Origin: CAVRZY01 sp963725415 | Lineage (GTDB): Bacteria; Acidobacteriota; Terriglobia; Bryobacterales; Bryobacteraceae | Assembly (NCBI GenBank): GCA_963725415.1 | Contig: CAVRZY010000093.1 | Span: forward strand, 1-29,089 | Direction: 5' to 3' | DNA: 29,089 nt | Part shown: one piece after another, positions 26,235 to 29,089 of the stretch | How positions within the stretch are numbered: position 1 is the stretch's first letter | Layout of the letters: each line of letters opens with the position of its first letter | Translations under genes and position numbers: made by a program | Notes under the pieces: model-generated | What the model saw: the letters and a program-made list of their open reading frames with translations, nothing else | What the model was told of the DNA's origin: nothing | Databases searched by the model: none

Positions 26235-29048
26235 ATGCATCGACGTACATTGTTCGTCACGGTTGGGCTGCTCATTCTGGGGCAGGTTTATGCCCGCCAG
26301 GACCGCACCATCTGCGGAACGAATCGCGAGAAACTGAAGGAACAGCTTCATCTCCACCGGCAAGCCGAGAAGATGCGCCGGGCGGCCGCGCTGGAGGCCA
26401 GGGACCAGGCCGGCGCGACGCGGCCCGGGGCATCCAAAGACATCGGTGAGATCGCGATTCTGGACGATTCCGATGGAGTGGTGGCCCGGCTCAACGAGTT
26501 CAATCTAGACCAGAAAACCGTGACGTTCTCCCCGACGTCGCCCGCCGCGAGCCGCTATCGGTTCAACGTCAGCGATAGCTCCTACGACCTTGCGGCGGCT
26601 ACCTTCGGCGTGCGTATCGGTGGATTCGAGGACGACGACACGCGGCAGTTCCCTCTCAAGTTTCAGTTCCCGTTCTTCGGCGCTTCCTACCAGGAGGTGT
26701 TCGTCAATTCCGACGGCAACCTCACCTTCACCGTCGGAGATGTGGCGACCAGCGAGCGCTCTCTGGGGCGCATGACGGCAGGGCCGCCGCGCATCGCCGG
26801 CCTGTTCCGGGACCTGGATCCCTCAAAATCGGCCCAGGGCGTGACGGTCTCTTCGGCTTTGGACCGATTTGTCGTCAGTTGGGTCGCCGTGCCGGAGTAT
26901 CAGGAAAACGGCATCGGACCGTTGCAGACTTTTCAGATCCGCCTGTTTCCGGACGGACGCATCGAGTTTGCCTACGCCGGCATCGGCACGAGCGGCGCCC
27001 TGGTGGGCATTTCACCAGGAAGGTTGCAGGGCTCCAGTTCGGTGGTCTCGTTTCTGAACGGCAGCAGCCAGGAGTTCTCTTCCACCGTGGCCGAGCGGTT
27101 CGGGAGATACAACGAGGTGGACGTCGTTAGTGCCGCACAAAAGTTTTACGCTGCCCACGACGATGGCTACGACTATCTGGTGTTCTTCAACAACATGGGT
27201 ATCGACGCGGCCGAAGGGGCCGTCTCCTGGGAAATGACGCTGCGCAACAGCCGCAGCGGATACGGCGATGCTCCGGTGGATGCGGCCGCGGAATTCGGGT
27301 CGGCGCGCCGCCTGCAAGCTGTGCTGAACATGGGGCCTCTGGACCAGTTCCCGAACGATCCCAACGCGATCGTAGTAGCCCGGACGGCCAGCCGGGACAC
27401 CCCTCTATCGGTCCTGGCGCATGAAGCCGGCCACCTGTTTCTGGCTTACGCCAGCGTGCGCGACCCACAAGACCCGCGCGCCCGGCCCATGCTGGGCTAC
27501 CAAGCCGCTCACTGGGCCTTCGTATTCAACTCGGAGGCCTCGCTGCTGGAAGGCAATCGCATCCGCGACAACTGGGAGAATCGGCCCGGGGCCTACCCTC
27601 GCTTCACCACCGTGGGGGTGACGGAAGGCTTCTCGCCCCTGGACCAGTATCTGATGGGCTTGCGGGCCCCTGAAGAGGTACCGCCAACGTTTCTGGTGAC
27701 CGGTTCCGGACTCTCTCCCCTGCGGCACCCGCAATTGGAGGTCAGTTTCGGTGGCGAGCGGCGGGACGTTCAGCTCGGGGAGGTAATCCGGGCCGAAGGG
27801 CGGCGTACCCCTGACCATACCGTTGCCCAGCGGCGTTTCCGCTTTGCCTTTATCCTCATTACCGGGGGCGGCGCCGACCCCACGGCCAGCGAGCTCCAGA
27901 AAATCGATACGTTCCGCAAGCAATTCGAAACCTACTTCCGAACAGCGACTAGCGACGGGGCCTGGGCGGACACCTCCTTGCGACGGAGCCTCCGGCTCTC
28001 CACGTTTCCGGCCGCGGGCGTGGTGCGCGGAGGCTCGATGCCCGCTGCGTTGAGTCTGGAGAAGCCGGCTGAGGCCAAGCTCACGGTGGACCTGCGCGCG
28101 CTCAACGGCTTGGTGAGTGTTCCGTCATCGGTGGCGATTCCAGCCGGCGCCGCGCGAGCCGACTTCACGATTTCCGGCGCACGCGGTGGCGCCGATGAAC
28201 TCATGGCGACGCCAGCCGACAGCCGCTACGAAACCGCCTACTCGCGGGTGCAGGTGGCCTCCTCGGTGGCCGAGCTGAAGCTGGTGCTGGTTTCCGGGGG
28301 CAAGCAGGTTGCCACGCCCGGCATCCCTCTGCCAGCGCCGATCGTGCTGCGCGCCACCGACGTGAACGACTTACCCTACCCGGGTCTGGCGGTACAGGCA
28401 TCCGCCACTGCCGGAGGGGTTCTCACGCCAGCATCGGCCACCACAGACGAAAACGGGATGGTGCGTTTCCTTTGGACGCCCGGCCCCGGTCCTTTGAACC
28501 AGCTTGCCGCTACACTGGAGGGCGCTCCGCCGTCGAGTGTACTGGTGGTCCCGGCCCTCGGTAAACCCTACTTCGCGCCTTGGGCGCTGGTGAACGCAGC
28601 TTCGCAGCAGGCTGGAATCTCTCCTGGCTGTCTGGCCACTCTGTACGGTGTGAATTTCTCCGGCGGCGCCGCGGCCAGAGCCGAGTTCCCCTGGCCTGAC
28701 AAGCTGGCCGAGGCGAGTGTCTCTCTAGACGGGAGACCTGTGCCGCTGCTGTTCGTGAGCGACCAACAGATCAACTTCCTGGTACCGGCCGGCCTGCGAC
28801 CGGGTACCGCCGAGCTGGTCGTCTCGACTCCCCTGGGCTCGTCGCCGGGCGCCCAGGTCGCGCTGGACGCAGTCTCTCCCGGCATCTTCTTCGTTCCAGC
28901 GACCGGTCTGGGAGCGGTCCAGGTGGCTGGTTCCGGGCAGACCACCGCACAGAGCCCCGCCAGGCAGGGCGATTTCATCGAGATCTATGCCACCGGGCTG
29001 GGGCCGGTCCACTCTGAGTCGGGCTTTCAGCGTACCGACCAGCAATAA
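26235..29048 (+). CDS. Secreted metalloprotease-like protein with nidogen-like, Ig-like and Solibacter C-terminal domains
   Basis: A 937-residue exported protein. A signal peptide (MHRRTLFVTVGLLILGQVYA) is followed by a region that resembles a nidogen-like domain at about 120-290 (VFVNSDGNLTF, RIAGLFRDLDP, FQIRLFPDGRIEFAYAGI). The zinc-type motif VLAHEAGHLF places His396, Glu397 and His400 as candidate ligands and catalyst; the peptidase family is unclear. A bacterial Ig-like domain lies at about 680-775. From about residue 785 (NAASQQAGISPGCLATLYGVNFSGG) comes the Solibacter-type TIGR03437 domain, which normally runs on well past GDFIEIYATGLGPV but here stops after RTDQQ. The last codons and following bases are AT-rich, suggesting truncation by insertion or a junction. 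The start has no clear Shine-Dalgarno; TACAAT at 26205-26210 may be a -10. Confidence 0.8.
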   Translation: MHRRTLFVTVGLLILGQVYARQDRTICGTNREKLKEQLHLHRQAEKMRRAAALEARDQAGATRPGASKDIGEIAILDDSDGVVARLNEFNLDQKTVTFSPTSPAASRYRFNVSDSSYDLAAATFGVRIGGFEDDDTRQFPLKFQFPFFGASYQEVFVNSDGNLTFTVGDVATSERSLGRMTAGPPRIAGLFRDLDPSKSAQGVTVSSALDRFVVSWVAVPEYQENGIGPLQTFQIRLFPDGRIEFAYAGIGTSGALVGISPGRLQGSSSVVSFLNGSSQEFSSTVAERFGRYNEVDVVSAAQKFYAAHDDGYDYLVFFNNMGIDAAEGAVSWEMTLRNSRSGYGDAPVDAAAEFGSARRLQAVLNMGPLDQFPNDPNAIVVARTASRDTPLSVLAHEAGHLFLAYASVRDPQDPRARPMLGYQAAHWAFVFNSEASLLEGNRIRDNWENRPGAYPRFTTVGVTEGFSPLDQYLMGLRAPEEVPPTFLVTGSGLSPLRHPQLEVSFGGERRDVQLGEVIRAEGRRTPDHTVAQRRFRFAFILITGGGADPTASELQKIDTFRKQFETYFRTATSDGAWADTSLRRSLRLSTFPAAGVVRGGSMPAALSLEKPAEAKLTVDLRALNGLVSVPSSVAIPAGAARADFTISGARGGADELMATPADSRYETAYSRVQVASSVAELKLVLVSGGKQVATPGIPLPAPIVLRATDVNDLPYPGLAVQASATAGGVLTPASATTDENGMVRFLWTPGPGPLNQLAATLEGAPPSSVLVVPALGKPYFAPWALVNAASQQAGISPGCLATLYGVNFSGGAAARAEFPWPDKLAEASVSLDGRPVPLLFVSDQQINFLVPAGLRPGTAELVVSTPLGSSPGAQVALDAVSPGIFFVPATGLGAVQVAGSGQTTAQSPARQGDFIEIYATGLGPVHSESGFQRTDQQ

Positions 29049-29089
29049 TTGTTATGTAACGCCTTAACAGATTTACGTATTGCTTCAAC
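29038..29089. other. AT-rich terminal segment, possible insertion or assembly junction
   Basis: The last roughly 50 bases are about 35% GC by my count, against a GC-rich background, and begin where the C-terminal domain of the secreted protein breaks off. No inverted repeat end or target duplication can be judged because the window stops. Confidence 0.45.

Overview
The window (about 29 kb, GC-rich) looks like a chromosomal segment of an acidobacterium of the Solibacter/Bryobacter type. The reasons are a secreted protein ending in the Solibacter-type C-terminal domain (TIGR03437), a Ser/Thr kinase with a TolB/PD40-like propeller, a DUF6599-like protein beside secA, and several families of short hairpin repeats. 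No rRNA, tRNA, CRISPR or complete insertion sequence was seen.

Layout. 1-2.4 kb: the end of an MFS transporter, a secreted acidobacterial protein and a D-threonine aldolase/D-serine dehydratase-like enzyme (+). 2.4-5.1 kb: a Ser/Thr protein kinase (-). 5.1-6.5 kb: a gene-poor stretch with a small RHH-like coiled-coil protein, one doubtful ORF, inverted repeats and two copies of a 60-bp promoter-like repeat. 6.5-12.5 kb: a three-gene signalling operon (+) of a membrane HisKA_2 sensor kinase, a REC-PAS-PAS-histidine kinase and a REC-ParA/CpaE-like ATPase. 12.5-20.2 kb: an SUF iron-sulfur operon (-), sufB-C-D-S-U-T, then an Rrf2 regulator and RNase J. 20.3-21.2 kb: a two-gene module (-) of a small basic HTH-like protein and a TIR/deoxyribosyltransferase-like protein, with an inverted repeat over its predicted promoter. 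21.3-21.7 kb: a long palindromic repeat and a candidate small RNA ending in a terminator. 21.7-25.6 kb: secA and a DUF6599-like gene (-). 25.6-26.2 kb: a repeat element and a broken AIM24-family remnant. 26.2-29.0 kb: a secreted HEAGH metalloprotease-like protein (+) whose C-terminal domain stops abruptly at an AT-rich end.

How genes work together. The SUF genes overlap or nearly abut and appear to be driven from one sigma70-like promoter upstream of sufB; the Rrf2 protein, with a Cys cluster, is the likely Fe-S-sensing regulator and sits downstream in the same direction. The three signalling genes are translationally coupled or tightly spaced and should form a phosphorelay whose last member couples a canonical receiver to a MinD/ParA-type ATPase.

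Caution on quality. Four loci (Ser/Thr kinase, RNase J, sufC, AIM24 remnant) each carry a 1-nt indel, three of them in G runs. In three cases the protein family sequence resumes exactly in another frame. The pattern is easier to explain as sequence error than biology, and it creates a false sufC-sufD fusion, a false kinase C-terminus and a false RNase J N-terminus.
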